A stretch of DNA of 64,000 nucleotides from contig DPRR01000006.1 of assembly GCA_003538625.1 (NCBI GenBank), positions 248,001 to 312,000 on the forward strand, given 5' to 3'. The notes under the pieces are model-generated. The model worked only from the letters and a program-made list of their open reading frames with translations. It searched no databases and was not told the origin of the DNA. Position numbers and translations under genes: made by a program. Shown piece after piece: positions 17,948 through 28,445 of the stretch. How positions within the stretch are numbered: position 1 is the first letter of the stretch; each line of letters starts with the position of its first letter. This stretch comes from Ignavibacteriales bacterium (GTDB lineage: Bacteria; Bacteroidota; Ignavibacteria; Ignavibacteriales; Ignavibacteriaceae).

Positions 17948-20740
17948 ATGTTCAGACAAAAAAATCTTTCACAAGATTTTATAACTAAAATAATTGATAA
18001 ATCTGCCGGAAGAGTTCCGCAAAATATACTTGAGGATTTTTTTGCAAATCTGGAAAAGGAAATTAATCTTCACCATTTCACAAAAACATCTGAATCAAAT
18101 TTACTTCGCATAATTCAAAATCAATTTGATTTGTTATTCTTCATAAATGAATGCTTAAGATATCCGCATCAAATTGATATTTTAATTATTATATCAATCA
18201 ACAGCAATTACTTATCCGATATTCTTGTAAGAAACCCCGAATATTTCCATTGGATAATTAATCCTTCAGTACTCGAATCGAAGGTAAACCAAAAGTACTA
18301 TCGTAAGGAACTTGAAAAATCAATTTTTCCTTTTAAATCTTTTGAATCAAAAGTTAATGCTATAAGATTTTTTAAAAGAAAAGAAATCTTAAGGATCGGT
18401 TTAAAAGATATTTATCTAAAGGAAGATTTAAAAAGTATAACACAGCATCTAAGTGATCTCGCAAAGTCAATTTCATCTGTCCTATTTGAATTGTGTTATA
18501 AAACAACTTTAATGAAATACGGAATTGAAAAAATATCAGGCAAATATGTTTTGATTTCACTCGGCAAACTCGGAGGAAATGAATTAAATTATAGTTCTGA
18601 TATCGATCTTGTTGCATTTTATGAAAAAAATATTTTTATAAAGAAAACAATTTTTTATAATCAAATTCTAACGGAAGCAATTTTACTTTTTATAGAAGCA
18701 GCAAGTAAAATAACCGGTGCCGGATTTTTGTACAGAGTAGATTTCCGGCTTAGACCCGATGGAAGAAACTCGCCACTATGCACAAGTTATGCTGAAATTA
18801 TAAAATATTATGAATCCCGCGGTGAAGACTGGGAACGTCAGATGCTTATTAAAGCTAATTTCGTTTGCGGAAAAAAAATTCTTTATAATCAATTTTCGAA
18901 CTATGTTTCCAACTTTATATATCCTGCATCATTCAGCGTTTCGCCGACTGATCAAATAAAAAAGATGAAATCGAATATTGAAAAGAGGAATAAATCGGAT
19001 GAAAATATAAAACTTGTTTCCGGGGGAATTAGAGATATTGAGTTTTCTGTTCAAGCACTTCAATTATTAAATGGCGGAAAGGATTCTGAAATAAGAACCA
19101 GCAATACTTTAAATTCAATTGAAAAATTATCACGCAAAAATATTCTCTTAACTACCGAAGCTAATGATCTTTCTTCCGCATATATTTTTTACAGAAAAGC
19201 TGAACATTATTTGCAACTGATGAATGATCAGCAGACACATTCTATACCATCAGAGGGCGAATTAGCAGAAAAATTATCTCATTTTTTAGGATTTAAAAAT
19301 TTAGACCTGTTTAATAAACATTTAAATGCATCAAAACAAAAAGTTAAGACTATATATAATTCAATAGTTACAGATGATAAGAATTTAACAAGCAGCAGTT
19401 ATATTGATGAGATTCATTTTGCTGATATTAAAAGAGCAAAACGCAATTTAGATTTTTTGCAATTCGGGAAAAGCCTTTTTGCTGTTAAGCAGTTTGACAA
19501 GACCACAACTTCTTCTTATGAAATAATTGAAAAAGAATTATTTAAGTTTTTAGCAGTATCCGTTGATCCTGATATTGTTGTTGAAAATTTTACACGATTT
19601 ATCCGCAATGCAATATTTCCGCATATATGGTTTAAAGAATTTATCGATAAAAATTTCTTTGATTTATTCTTAAATCTTTGTGAGAGATCCCAAAAAGCAA
19701 TTGAGCTTTTTTCAGAAGATAAAAATCTACGCGACACATTTTTATCTCGCGAGTGCTTGATTCAACTTAATCAGGAAAATATTTTCAATTTATCTTTAAA
19801 AGAATTTCACTTCAGAACTTCAGTTCAGTTGACAGCAAATATTATCAATGCAGACTCATTTTCTTCACTTTACTCTGAATACTTAAATCAAAATCTAACC
19901 AAAATAATTAATGCGTTCATAAAAGATAAAAAGTGGGCTAATAATTTTTTTGTGGCAGCCATGGGGAGTTTTGGTGCTTCCGAATTAACTTTCAATTCTG
20001 ATATTGATTTACTCTTTATCGTAAGTGGTATTTTAAATTATCCAGGCATCCAAAAAGATTTTCAGGATCTTTTAAAGATCATAAGAAATAGTTTTCCCGG
20101 AATTGAAATAGATTGCCGGCTCAGACCTGAGGGAAAAAGCAGTTTACTCGTTTGGGATATTGAGAATTACAAAAAATATTTTGTTAATCGGGCAAGAGTA
20201 TGGGAATTACAGGCATTTACTAAATGTAAATTTATTGCCGGTAATAGAAAACTGCATAAAAAATTTTATACTTATTTTACAAATGCCGTAAAAACAAAAG
20301 ATAGATTGTCAATCAAAAAAGAAATGCTGGCAATGAATAAAAAAATTCATTCAGCGGAAAACGATTTTATCGATCTGAAAAATTCTACAGGAGGATTGAC
20401 AGATATCGATTTTATCGTTTCATATTTGTTGTTGACTAATCCCAAATTATTAATTGAACTTGATTCAAACAGGGATAGAAATCGATTTTATACATTAAAA
20501 GAAATAAGTTCTAAACCTATTAACATTAAAGCATTAGAGGAGAACTTTTTATTTCTTAAAAACACAGAAATTATGAACCAAAATATTTTCAATTCGAAGA
20601 CATCACTAATTTCTTCAGATGAAATAAAACTTTTTATAATTTCAAAATCACTTGGTATAATTAATTATCAAACCTTTTCTCAAAGACTAAATGAATTGTT
20701 TAAACAAACAAAAAATGACTTTCAAAAAATTTTCAATTAA
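17948..20740 (+). CDS. glnE: Glutamine synthetase adenylyltransferase GlnE
   Basis: Bifunctional enzyme that adenylylates and deadenylylates glutamine synthetase. It has 930 residues from the ATG at 17948, close to the usual size. Two nucleotidyltransferase domains are visible: the first with LGKLGGNELNYSSDIDL and RVDFRLRPDGRNS, the second with GSFGASELTFNSDIDLLF and IDCRLRPEGKSSLL. Both keep the GS-type and DxD metal residues. Translation could formally extend to 17819, but that part is not conserved-looking and covers the divergent beta-lactamase promoter. It is followed 15 bases later by the DUF2723 gene. PII, its regulator, is encoded at 13.4 kb. Confidence 0.93.
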   Translation: MFRQKNLSQDFITKIIDKSAGRVPQNILEDFFANLEKEINLHHFTKTSESNLLRIIQNQFDLLFFINECLRYPHQIDILIIISINSNYLSDILVRNPEYFHWIINPSVLESKVNQKYYRKELEKSIFPFKSFESKVNAIRFFKRKEILRIGLKDIYLKEDLKSITQHLSDLAKSISSVLFELCYKTTLMKYGIEKISGKYVLISLGKLGGNELNYSSDIDLVAFYEKNIFIKKTIFYNQILTEAILLFIEAASKITGAGFLYRVDFRLRPDGRNSPLCTSYAEIIKYYESRGEDWERQMLIKANFVCGKKILYNQFSNYVSNFIYPASFSVSPTDQIKKMKSNIEKRNKSDENIKLVSGGIRDIEFSVQALQLLNGGKDSEIRTSNTLNSIEKLSRKNILLTTEANDLSSAYIFYRKAEHYLQLMNDQQTHSIPSEGELAEKLSHFLGFKNLDLFNKHLNASKQKVKTIYNSIVTDDKNLTSSSYIDEIHFADIKRAKRNLDFLQFGKSLFAVKQFDKTTTSSYEIIEKELFKFLAVSVDPDIVVENFTRFIRNAIFPHIWFKEFIDKNFFDLFLNLCERSQKAIELFSEDKNLRDTFLSRECLIQLNQENIFNLSLKEFHFRTSVQLTANIINADSFSSLYSEYLNQNLTKIINAFIKDKKWANNFFVAAMGSFGASELTFNSDIDLLFIVSGILNYPGIQKDFQDLLKIIRNSFPGIEIDCRLRPEGKSSLLVWDIENYKKYFVNRARVWELQAFTKCKFIAGNRKLHKKFYTYFTNAVKTKDRLSIKKEMLAMNKKIHSAENDFIDLKNSTGGLTDIDFIVSYLLLTNPKLLIELDSNRDRNRFYTLKEISSKPINIKALEENFLFLKNTEIMNQNIFNSKTSLISSDEIKLFIISKSLGIINYQTFSQRLNELFKQTKNDFQKIFN

Positions 20741-20755
20741 ATTATTCCATTAAAA

Positions 20756-22702
20756 ATGAGATACATTATAAAATATTTTTACATCATTACAGGCTTTACA
20801 GCATCATTTATTTATCTGTTCACAATTGCTCCATCAGTAGTACAGATTGATTCAGGAGAACTTGCAGCCGTTCAATGCACACTTGGAATTGCACATCCAA
20901 CAGGTTATCCGCTTTACACAATTCTTGGATATATTTTTTCATTAATTCCACTTCCCTTTTCCAGGATATTTCAACTAAACTTGCTTGCATTAATTTATTG
21001 TTCTGCGGCAATTTCTGTGTTCACTTTAACCGCAAAACTTATTTTAGATAATCTAACATCATTTCAATTTGAAAAAATTTTAAAATCAAAAACTAAAAAG
21101 AAGAAAAAAAATTCTGATAAGGTTATTCAGGTAAGCAACGGTAGTATTTTAGAATTTTCTGAAATTTATAAGATTATTGCATCTGCAGGCGGTGGATTAG
21201 TACTTGCTTTAAGTAAAACATTTTGGTTTCAAAGTACTTCTGTTGAAGTTTATAGCTTACATCTTCTATTAATTTCTTTAATAATTTTGTTTTTATTAAA
21301 TGCCTTTCTATTTGCGGATAACGATAAATCCATAGCAAAGCACTGGATTATTTTTGCAGTTTTTTTAGCTTTTGGTTTTACAAACCATATGACAACATTT
21401 TTAATAATTCCAGGCGTTGCATACTTATACTTTTCTACGAACGGATTCAATCGAAATAGTATAAAACAAATTATTTTTATGCTGCTAATTTTTGTCCCCA
21501 TCTTAATTCTAATTTATTCTTACTTACCAATTAGAGCTGCTCAAAATCCTGCTATGAATTGGGGAAATCCAATTGATTGGGAAAGAATTATCAGACACAT
21601 CTCAGGGCAGCAGTACCAGGTTTGGCTGTTTTCCTCTACTGAAGCGGCATCTAAGCAGTTTAGCTATTTTATGAGCAATCTTTCCGGAGAATTTTCGTTT
21701 TCATTGTTAATTGTACTTGCAGGTATGTTAGTTTCATTTATTTACGCAAGAAAATTTTTCATATTTAATCTTATAGTTTTTCTTTCAACAGTTCTTTATT
21801 CAATTAATTATGATATAAATGATATAGACTCATATTTTCTACTTGCATACATATCACTAGGATTTTTTAGTGTCTTTGGTGTTTTACAGATTTTAACATT
21901 TGCGTTAAACAAAAAACTAAACTTTGTATTTCCATTTTCAGTTTTAATAATTTTTCTAGCAATACAATTTTACACTAATTATGAAAAAGTAAATGAGCGT
22001 GATAATTATATTTATGAAGATTATACAAAAAACCTTTTAAATACTCTTCCCGAAAATTCAATAGTTTTCAGTTATCAATGGGATTATTTTATTTCAGCTT
22101 CATACTATTTTCAATTAGTGGAAAATTTTAGAAAAGATATCACGGTAATTGATAAAGAATTATTAAGAAGATCCTGGTACTACAACCAACTTAATTCAAT
22201 TCATCCGTCACTGCTAACTGGTATTCAACCGGAAATTTATCAATTTGTTAATGCTTTAAAACCTTTCGAGCGTCAGGAGCAATACAATGCAAATCTTCTG
22301 GAGAATCTTTTTCGTAGAATTATGACAGGATTAGTCGCGACAAATATTGATAAGCATGAATATTTCATTGCACCGGAAGTTGTAGATGGAGAAATGAAGC
22401 GTGGTGAATTTCAATTGCCAAAAGGTTATACACTTGTTCCTCATCTTTTTCTTTTCAGAGTTGTCAATACTAATGATTATGTTGAAGCACCTTTACCTGA
22501 TTTTAATTTAAGGTTTGGAAAAAAGAGCGATCAGTATATAACTTCTTTAAAGGGTTTTATTGCATCGATGCTTGTTAGAAGGGCGTTATATGAATTGCAA
22601 TTTAATAAAATGGATAGGGCAAAAATTTATACAAAAAAAGTTACGGCAGAATTTCCGGATGTAACTCTGCCGCCGGCTCTGGCAAATTTAATACTTAATT
22701 GA
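20756..22702 (+). CDS. DUF2723 multi-pass membrane protein
   Basis: A 648-residue integral membrane protein with about ten hydrophobic segments and a soluble C-terminal third. The N-terminus TIAPSVVQIDSGELAA followed by GIAHPTGYPLY is the DUF2723 signature. The fold is related to the GT-C/PMT glycosyltransferases, with the acidic Asp in the first loop. A mannosyltransferase-like function using a lipid-linked donor is a family-level inference only. It probably shares a transcript with glnE, 15 bases upstream. Its 3' end overlaps the convergent DUF4837 gene by 15 bases. Confidence 0.87.
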   Translation: MRYIIKYFYIITGFTASFIYLFTIAPSVVQIDSGELAAVQCTLGIAHPTGYPLYTILGYIFSLIPLPFSRIFQLNLLALIYCSAAISVFTLTAKLILDNLTSFQFEKILKSKTKKKKKNSDKVIQVSNGSILEFSEIYKIIASAGGGLVLALSKTFWFQSTSVEVYSLHLLLISLIILFLLNAFLFADNDKSIAKHWIIFAVFLAFGFTNHMTTFLIIPGVAYLYFSTNGFNRNSIKQIIFMLLIFVPILILIYSYLPIRAAQNPAMNWGNPIDWERIIRHISGQQYQVWLFSSTEAASKQFSYFMSNLSGEFSFSLLIVLAGMLVSFIYARKFFIFNLIVFLSTVLYSINYDINDIDSYFLLAYISLGFFSVFGVLQILTFALNKKLNFVFPFSVLIIFLAIQFYTNYEKVNERDNYIYEDYTKNLLNTLPENSIVFSYQWDYFISASYYFQLVENFRKDITVIDKELLRRSWYYNQLNSIHPSLLTGIQPEIYQFVNALKPFERQEQYNANLLENLFRRIMTGLVATNIDKHEYFIAPEVVDGEMKRGEFQLPKGYTLVPHLFLFRVVNTNDYVEAPLPDFNLRFGKKSDQYITSLKGFIASMLVRRALYELQFNKMDRAKIYTKKVTAEFPDVTLPPALANLILN

Positions 22703-23791
22703 TTCATCAATATCATCGATAAGATCATCCATTCTATCTTTAGATATTTCATCTTTTGTTAAGAATGATTGAAGTATAACATCAATTTGCTGAATGAGAT
22801 TTCTCTTATAATATTTAGGTGCAAAGATGGAACCATCCAGCATATAAATCCTTCGGCTTTTTTCATCATAAAAAGTATAATTAACAAACGGTCCGCCCAT
22901 ACCTTTTATGTTTAAATCCCATAGACCCTGAGTGTACAATGCATATCTTCCGTTAAAATTTACTTCCGTTGTTGTATAAAAGCTATCAACAAGCACTACA
23001 TAAGCAGTATCCCCTCTTACCTGATAAAACTTTTTCGTCATTCTATTTCGAATCGCTTTAATGGAATCCGAATTTAAATATTCTGGTGTAGCGTTATCTA
23101 TCCAGTGAATAAATATCCACCTCTCCATATCACTGCCGGGTGATCTGCGAAGCCAGACGAATTTACTTTCCTTATCATTTTTTGCAAGTTTAAAATCCGC
23201 CTGAACATATATCAGCCATCCATAATCTCTAAGCAGTAATCCTTCAATAGCCTTACGTTCATAGCGCGGCGTATATAAGCTTTCTTTTAACCTTTTATCT
23301 GATATTTTTTGATATGCGTATAAAAGATTGTCTTTATTTTTTAAAATTTTAAATTCAAGCTCCTGCATGTTAGCAGCAGATAAAACAGTAACTAACTGGT
23401 TCTTTGCCCACAAATCATATTTGCTTAAAATAAAATTGTCGTCAGTTTCCAATTTCTTCTGAATTTCTTTATCAACAATTGATTTTATGTATTGTGAAGT
23501 GTAAGAGCCTGAGTTTAATGGCGCAACAATTACAATGTTTTTCTTGTTTTTAATTTTTTCAATTTGGTTGGATGAAATTCTTTTAAGAGTAAATAATTTT
23601 TCCGGAAGCGGAGTGTTAATTATTACTTCAAATGCAGCATCTAAGGAAACTTTTAGATCCTCATACTCTAATGAGTCAGCAACAACATAAATTACATCTT
23701 CAAAACCGGTTGCGGGTTTGTTTGATGAGTCACAGCTCCAAAAAATGTAAATAACACTAAATAGCGATACTATAATTAAAAACTTTTTCAT
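22688..23791 (-). CDS. DUF4837 lipoprotein
   Basis: A 367-residue lipoprotein with a lipobox-like SVIYIFWSC giving an N-terminal lipidated Cys20. The body matches the DUF4837 family of Bacteroidota: GFEDVIYVVADSLEYEDLK near the start and LLRDYGWLIYVQADFKLAK in the middle, with a conserved FVWLRRSPGSDMERWIFIHW segment. No molecular function is known. It is the last gene of the minus-strand run that starts with greA and lies three bases from the upstream gene. Confidence 0.82.
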   Translation of the reverse strand: MKKFLIIVSLFSVIYIFWSCDSSNKPATGFEDVIYVVADSLEYEDLKVSLDAAFEVIINTPLPEKLFTLKRISSNQIEKIKNKKNIVIVAPLNSGSYTSQYIKSIVDKEIQKKLETDDNFILSKYDLWAKNQLVTVLSAANMQELEFKILKNKDNLLYAYQKISDKRLKESLYTPRYERKAIEGLLLRDYGWLIYVQADFKLAKNDKESKFVWLRRSPGSDMERWIFIHWIDNATPEYLNSDSIKAIRNRMTKKFYQVRGDTAYVVLVDSFYTTTEVNFNGRYALYTQGLWDLNIKGMGGPFVNYTFYDEKSRRIYMLDGSIFAPKYYKRNLIQQIDVILQSFLTKDEISKDRMDDLIDDIDESIKY

Positions 23792-23793
23792 TA

Positions 23794-24462
23794 TTACCTC
23801 GGAACATTATGTAAGATCAATTCTAAATTCGGAAAAATTATTAAGTAAAGTGCCCACATCGTTAATCCCACAGAAACTGGAATTGATAAATTATCATCTG
23901 CAAAACCGTACGAAATATTTTCAACTATAGCACCAACAAATGCTGCAATAAAACCTATTATATATTCCATAGGAAAATTACCGATCTTTGGAGTAAAAAG
24001 AACAACTATGCTTGCACTAATGAAAAAGGATAAAGTTCCTATAAAACTTTTTCTCAGGAATTTTCTTTTTCCAAACTTTCTACCGATTAGTGCCGCTAAA
24101 GAATCACTAATTATTAATATCGAAAATGCTGTTACAAAAATAATCTTAGGAAAAATTATTGCACAAATTAAAGCTGATATTAAAACATAAGTTGCACCGG
24201 TTAAATTTTTCTTTTCTTTGTCTAATTCATGTTTACGTAATAAGAAACCGAAGACTCGGTAAAAGAGTTTTGCAAATTTCTTTGAAAAAAATCTTCCGCC
24301 GTCAACAATTAATGCAAATAATGTAAGCGATGCAAGTATTGTTATTGATATTGATGTGGGAATAAAATAATAAATAATTGGTATAGATAAAGAAAAGAGA
24401 TGAATCAGCTTTCTAACTAATTCATCTCTGTAATGAATTGTGCCATTGTCAATGTGAGTCAT
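23794..24462 (-). CDS. CTP-dependent polyprenol/diacylglycerol kinase-like membrane protein
   Basis: A 222-residue integral membrane protein with six or seven hydrophobic segments. The pattern RKLIHLFSLSIPI, then KKNLTGATYVL, then SDSLAALIGRKFGKRKF and KSFIGTLSFF matches the SEC59/DGK1/VTE5 family, CTP-dependent lipid kinases related to CdsA. The lipid substrate is unknown. The start overlaps the ftsH stop by 14 bases, so translation is coupled. Confidence 0.8.
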   Translation of the reverse strand: MTHIDNGTIHYRDELVRKLIHLFSLSIPIIYYFIPTSISITILASLTLFALIVDGGRFFSKKFAKLFYRVFGFLLRKHELDKEKKNLTGATYVLISALICAIIFPKIIFVTAFSILIISDSLAALIGRKFGKRKFLRKSFIGTLSFFISASIVVLFTPKIGNFPMEYIIGFIAAFVGAIVENISYGFADDNLSIPVSVGLTMWALYLIIFPNLELILHNVPR

Positions 24463-26494
24463 TTTTAGGTGCTGAATCCTGTTGTTGTCTCTGTTCCATC
24501 AACTTTTTTACATGCTCGGGAACAGCATCTTCTGCAACTTTATTTTCTTTTTGAATCGGCGGCAGATTTTCACCTCTGATTATTCTATCTATTTCATCAG
24601 CATCAAGAATTTCTCTTTCAAGAAGTTCCTGTGAAAGATTATGTAGCAAATCCATATTATCGCTTAATATTTTTACAGCTCTTTCAAAAGCTGTATTAAT
24701 TATTCCTCTAATTTCTTCGTCAATTTCAATTGCAGTTTTTTCGCTGTAATCTCTATGTTTTTGGATCTCTCTGCCTAAAAAGATCTCTTCCTCTTTTGCT
24801 CCGTAAGCCAATGGTCCTAACTTATCGCTCATTCCCCATTCACAAACCATTTTACGGGCAATGTTGGTCGCTTTTTCAATGTCATTACCTGCACCAGTTG
24901 TATAGTGTTTAAACACTAATTTTTCCGCAGCCCTGCCTCCCAATGCATAAGTAATCATGGCTTCTAAATACTCTTTTGAATAAGTATGTTTTTCATCGAT
25001 AGGCAGATAGCTTGTAACACCAAGTGCTCTACCACGGGGAATGATAGTAACTTTATGCACAGGATCTGCTTCTGGAATCATTCTTGCTACAAGTACGTGT
25101 CCGATTTCATGATAAGATGTAGTTTTCTTTTCATTTTCAGAAATGATTAAACTCTTTCTTTCCATTCCCATCATTACTTTATCTTTAGCTTCTTCAAAGT
25201 CAATCATTTCAACTTTTTTCTTATTCTTTCTTGCAGCTAAAAGAGCAGCCTCGTTAACAAGATTTGCTAATTCAGCACCCGCTAATCCCGGAGTTCCTTT
25301 AGCGATAACTTCAACGTCAACAGTTTCGCCCAGGGGAATATTTCTTGTGTGAACTTTTAGTATTCCTTCTCTGCCCTTTACATCCGGTCTATCAACCACA
25401 ACTTGTCTATCAAATCTACCAGGTCTTAATAATGCAGGATCAAGTACGTCGGGTCTGTTTGTAGCAGCAATTATAATAACACCGCTATTTTGTTCAAATC
25501 CATCCATCTCAACAAGCAATGCGTTAAGAGTTTGTTCACGTTCATCGTGTCCGCCGCCTAAACCCGCTCCACGATGCCTTCCAACCGCATCAATTTCATC
25601 AATAAAAATGATACAGGGTGCATTCTTCTTTCCCTGCTCAAACAAATCACGCACACGGCTTGCACCAACGCCAACAAACATTTCAACGAAATCTGCTCCG
25701 GAAATCGAAAAGAACGGAACACCTGATTCACCGGCGACTGCACGTGCCAATAATGTTTTTCCGGTTCCGGGAGGTCCTAAAAGTAAAACACCTCTGGGAA
25801 TTTTACCGCCAAGTTTTTGAAATTTGGTTGGTTCTTTTAAAAATTCAATTATCTCCTGAAGTTCTAATTTGGCTTCATCCGTGCCAGCAACATCTTTAAA
25901 AGTTACACGTTTGCTGGATGGAGTGATAAGTTTTGCTTTGCTCTTACCAAATGAAAATATTCCCCTTGAGCCGCCGCCCTGTCCTTGCATTCTTCTCATT
26001 ATAACTACCCAAACAGCTATAATTAAAATCCAAGGTAAAAATCCTATTAAAATATTCAGCCACTCGTTTGATTCTTTATCAAATGAATACTGAATTCCTT
26101 TTGCTTTCCAAACTGCTTCCTGATCGCGAATCATCGGTTCCGGTATATAAACAGAAATGGCCTTTACAGAAACAGGTTTACCCTTAATATTAACATTAGT
26201 TTCTTTACGAAGCTGAGCTTTAAATGTGTAATCGTTTATATCGGCTTTTATGATGCTGGCAGAGGAAATATTTTCAGGATCCTGCAGAAGAATTTCATAT
26301 TCGCCGTAAGGTATTTCAGTATAGGTTTCAGTATTTGTCCTGAATACCTGCATAACAATTACAGCAGCAACAATAACAGCACCCCAGCCAAAAACCATTC
26401 TGATTACTTTGGACCAATCAAAATTATCATCGGGTCTGTTAGGTTTGTTGCCGTTCTGATTTTTATTACTTGATTTTTTTTCGTTTTCACTCAT
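24449..26494 (-). CDS. ftsH: ATP-dependent zinc metalloprotease FtsH
   Basis: Membrane-anchored hexameric AAA+ protease that degrades unassembled membrane proteins and regulatory factors. The length of 681 residues is typical. Transmembrane helices lie near 31-52 and 145-167, Walker A GPPGTGKT at 240-247, Walker B CIIFIDEIDAVGR near 294-306, and the zinc motif HEIGH at 462-466 in place of the commoner HEAGH (still HExxH). It has a poorly conserved acidic/Gln tail. The order hpt-ftsH with tilS upstream is an old bacterial gene neighbourhood. The gap to hpt is 35 bases. Confidence 0.97.
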   Translation of the reverse strand: MSENEKKSSNKNQNGNKPNRPDDNFDWSKVIRMVFGWGAVIVAAVIVMQVFRTNTETYTEIPYGEYEILLQDPENISSASIIKADINDYTFKAQLRKETNVNIKGKPVSVKAISVYIPEPMIRDQEAVWKAKGIQYSFDKESNEWLNILIGFLPWILIIAVWVVIMRRMQGQGGGSRGIFSFGKSKAKLITPSSKRVTFKDVAGTDEAKLELQEIIEFLKEPTKFQKLGGKIPRGVLLLGPPGTGKTLLARAVAGESGVPFFSISGADFVEMFVGVGASRVRDLFEQGKKNAPCIIFIDEIDAVGRHRGAGLGGGHDEREQTLNALLVEMDGFEQNSGVIIIAATNRPDVLDPALLRPGRFDRQVVVDRPDVKGREGILKVHTRNIPLGETVDVEVIAKGTPGLAGAELANLVNEAALLAARKNKKKVEMIDFEEAKDKVMMGMERKSLIISENEKKTTSYHEIGHVLVARMIPEADPVHKVTIIPRGRALGVTSYLPIDEKHTYSKEYLEAMITYALGGRAAEKLVFKHYTTGAGNDIEKATNIARKMVCEWGMSDKLGPLAYGAKEEEIFLGREIQKHRDYSEKTAIEIDEEIRGIINTAFERAVKILSDNMDLLHNLSQELLEREILDADEIDRIIRGENLPPIQKENKVAEDAVPEHVKKLMEQRQQQDSAPKNDSH

Positions 26495-26529
26495 ATTTTT
26501 TTTCTAACATTTATCTCTACAATTATTTT

Positions 26530-27093
26530 TTATTCACTAAGCACAAAAATTGATCTTAAATTTCTATACTTTTGAGCATAATCCAATCCGTAACCGATTA
26601 CAAACTTGCTTGGAATATTAAATCCAATATAATCAATTTTAACATTATATTTAATGCTTTCCGGCTTCATCAACAGGGAGCAAACCTTCATACTATCAGG
26701 TTTATGGGTCTGAAAAATCTCTTCCAAATACTTTATTGATAGACCGGTATCAACTATATCCTCAACAATAATAATATCACGTCCGTTCACATCGCAATTT
26801 AACTCTTTGAGCATGCGCACATTACCTGATGATATTTTTGAATCACCGTAACTCGAGAGTTTAAAAAAATCTATTTCACAATTAATAGAAATATTTTTTA
26901 TTAAGTCAGATAAAAATATAAATGCACCGTTAAGAACGCCAATAAAGATTGGAATTTTCCCCTTATAATCTTGTGATATTTGATCGGCCATTTCTTTAAT
27001 TCTATTCTGGATAACATTTTCTGTGAGGAATGGCACAAAAACATCGTCGCCAATGATAAGTTTATCATTATTATTTTCAGTTAATTCAGACAT
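26530..27093 (-). CDS. hpt: Hypoxanthine phosphoribosyltransferase
   Basis: Purine salvage enzyme that converts hypoxanthine (and usually guanine) with PRPP to IMP or GMP. The length of 187 residues is typical. The PRPP loop reads DIIIVEDIVDTGLS, the flexible-loop region is KLSSYGDSKISSG, and VGIGxDY-like GYGLDYAQKYRNL ends the domain. Its start overlaps the tilS stop by 13 bases. The tilS-hpt-ftsH order seen here is conserved in many bacteria. Confidence 0.94.
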   Translation of the reverse strand: MSELTENNNDKLIIGDDVFVPFLTENVIQNRIKEMADQISQDYKGKIPIFIGVLNGAFIFLSDLIKNISINCEIDFFKLSSYGDSKISSGNVRMLKELNCDVNGRDIIIVEDIVDTGLSIKYLEEIFQTHKPDSMKVCSLLMKPESIKYNVKIDYIGFNIPSKFVIGYGLDYAQKYRNLRSIFVLSE

Positions 27094-28445
27094 AGTTTTA
27101 ATACTTTCTTTGTATTCGGTTTTAACTTAAATCTGTTATCAAGCCGCTTACCAACTACCCAAACAATTCTACCATCATTTTCTAACACTAACTGATCTTT
27201 TTTTTCAAAAGAATTAATTTTTATATCATTTAAATAGTCCGATACTTTTTTAGTTCCCCGCATACCTATTGGATAAAATTTATCGCCTTTTTGCCACGCT
27301 CTGATAATAAAATTATTTTTAATAGTATCGGCGGATATGTACTCAATATTCTTTGAATCACTGATCCGGATCTCTTCAACTTTACTATTTAGTATTGAAA
27401 GTTTTTTACCGTTGATATTAATTTTATCACCGACATAAATTATTATTTTATCCGGTTTTAATTGCACCGATTTTTTTTTAATAACAATATTATCCCGTTC
27501 TCTGTAACTCACAAGCCTTTTTGATAATTCTTCCGATTTGCCTGAAGTTTTATTTACCAGTAAAAATATTTTTTTAACGTCATTCGATTCAATTTTGATC
27601 GAAAAATTTTCATCAATGACTTCTTTAATCAGGTAAGAAGTAATAAATTCATTTTCATCTGATATAAAATCAATGGGTATCGATACAATTAGATTCGGTT
27701 TAACTTTTATTTTAGATTTTAATCCAGCACTTATTACAGCTAATCCCGAATTTAGTCTTTGTAAATTAAATGATGTATTTAAAACTGAATTAGTAAAAGC
27801 CGGATTAATATTTTTTTTGATTAAAGGAATAATTTCATTGCGTAAAAAATTTCTTTCATATTCATTTGATAGATTTGATTTGTCAATTCTATATTCAAAT
27901 AAATTATTTTCAAGATAATTCAGTATTTCATTTTTAGAAAGAACTAAAATAGGACGAATAATATTTTCTCGCTTTATTGGAATTCCTGCGATACCTTTTA
28001 ATCCCGCACCTTTGATAAGATTTAATAAAACTGTTTCTGTATTATCATCAGCATTGTGTGCCGTTGCAATTTTATTATATCCATGCTGCCGGCAAATTTT
28101 CTCAAAATAATCATAACGAATTTTTCTTCCGGCAGCTTCCAATGATATTTTATTTTTTATAGAAAAAGATTTTACTTTTTTTCTTGCACTGTAAAATGAG
28201 ACGGAAATTTCCCGGCAAATAGTTTTACAAAAAAGTTCATCTCTATCAGATTCTTTACCACGTAACAAATGATTTAGATGAATTGCACCTATTTCAATAC
28301 TGAATTTTTTTCTAAACTTATTTAAGAAATGAAGTAAAAAAACCGAGTCGGGTCCGCCGCTTACAGCAATAAGAATTTTATCGCCGGATACAATAAGTTC
28401 ATTTTCATATATAAATCTTAAAACTTTTTGTTCTGTTGCATTCAT
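27081..28445 (-). CDS. tilS: tRNA(Ile)-lysidine synthetase
   Basis: N-type ATP pyrophosphatase that turns C34 of tRNA-Ile(CAT) into lysidine, so that it reads AUA. About 454 residues. The PP-loop SGGPDSVFLLHFL is near the N-terminus, HLNHLLRGKESDRDE and TAHNADDNTETVLLNLIKGAG follow, and the C-terminal substrate domain ends with the PxGMRGTKKVSDYL region. The ATG at 28445 shares one base with the ribE stop (TGATG), so it was chosen over an in-frame TTG just upstream. The gene is essential in most bacteria. A tRNA with a CAT anticodon lies at 46.5 kb. Confidence 0.95.
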   Translation of the reverse strand: MNATEQKVLRFIYENELIVSGDKILIAVSGGPDSVFLLHFLNKFRKKFSIEIGAIHLNHLLRGKESDRDELFCKTICREISVSFYSARKKVKSFSIKNKISLEAAGRKIRYDYFEKICRQHGYNKIATAHNADDNTETVLLNLIKGAGLKGIAGIPIKRENIIRPILVLSKNEILNYLENNLFEYRIDKSNLSNEYERNFLRNEIIPLIKKNINPAFTNSVLNTSFNLQRLNSGLAVISAGLKSKIKVKPNLIVSIPIDFISDENEFITSYLIKEVIDENFSIKIESNDVKKIFLLVNKTSGKSEELSKRLVSYRERDNIVIKKKSVQLKPDKIIIYVGDKININGKKLSILNSKVEEIRISDSKNIEYISADTIKNNFIIRAWQKGDKFYPIGMRGTKKVSDYLNDIKINSFEKKDQLVLENDGRIVWVVGKRLDNRFKLKPNTKKVLKLCLN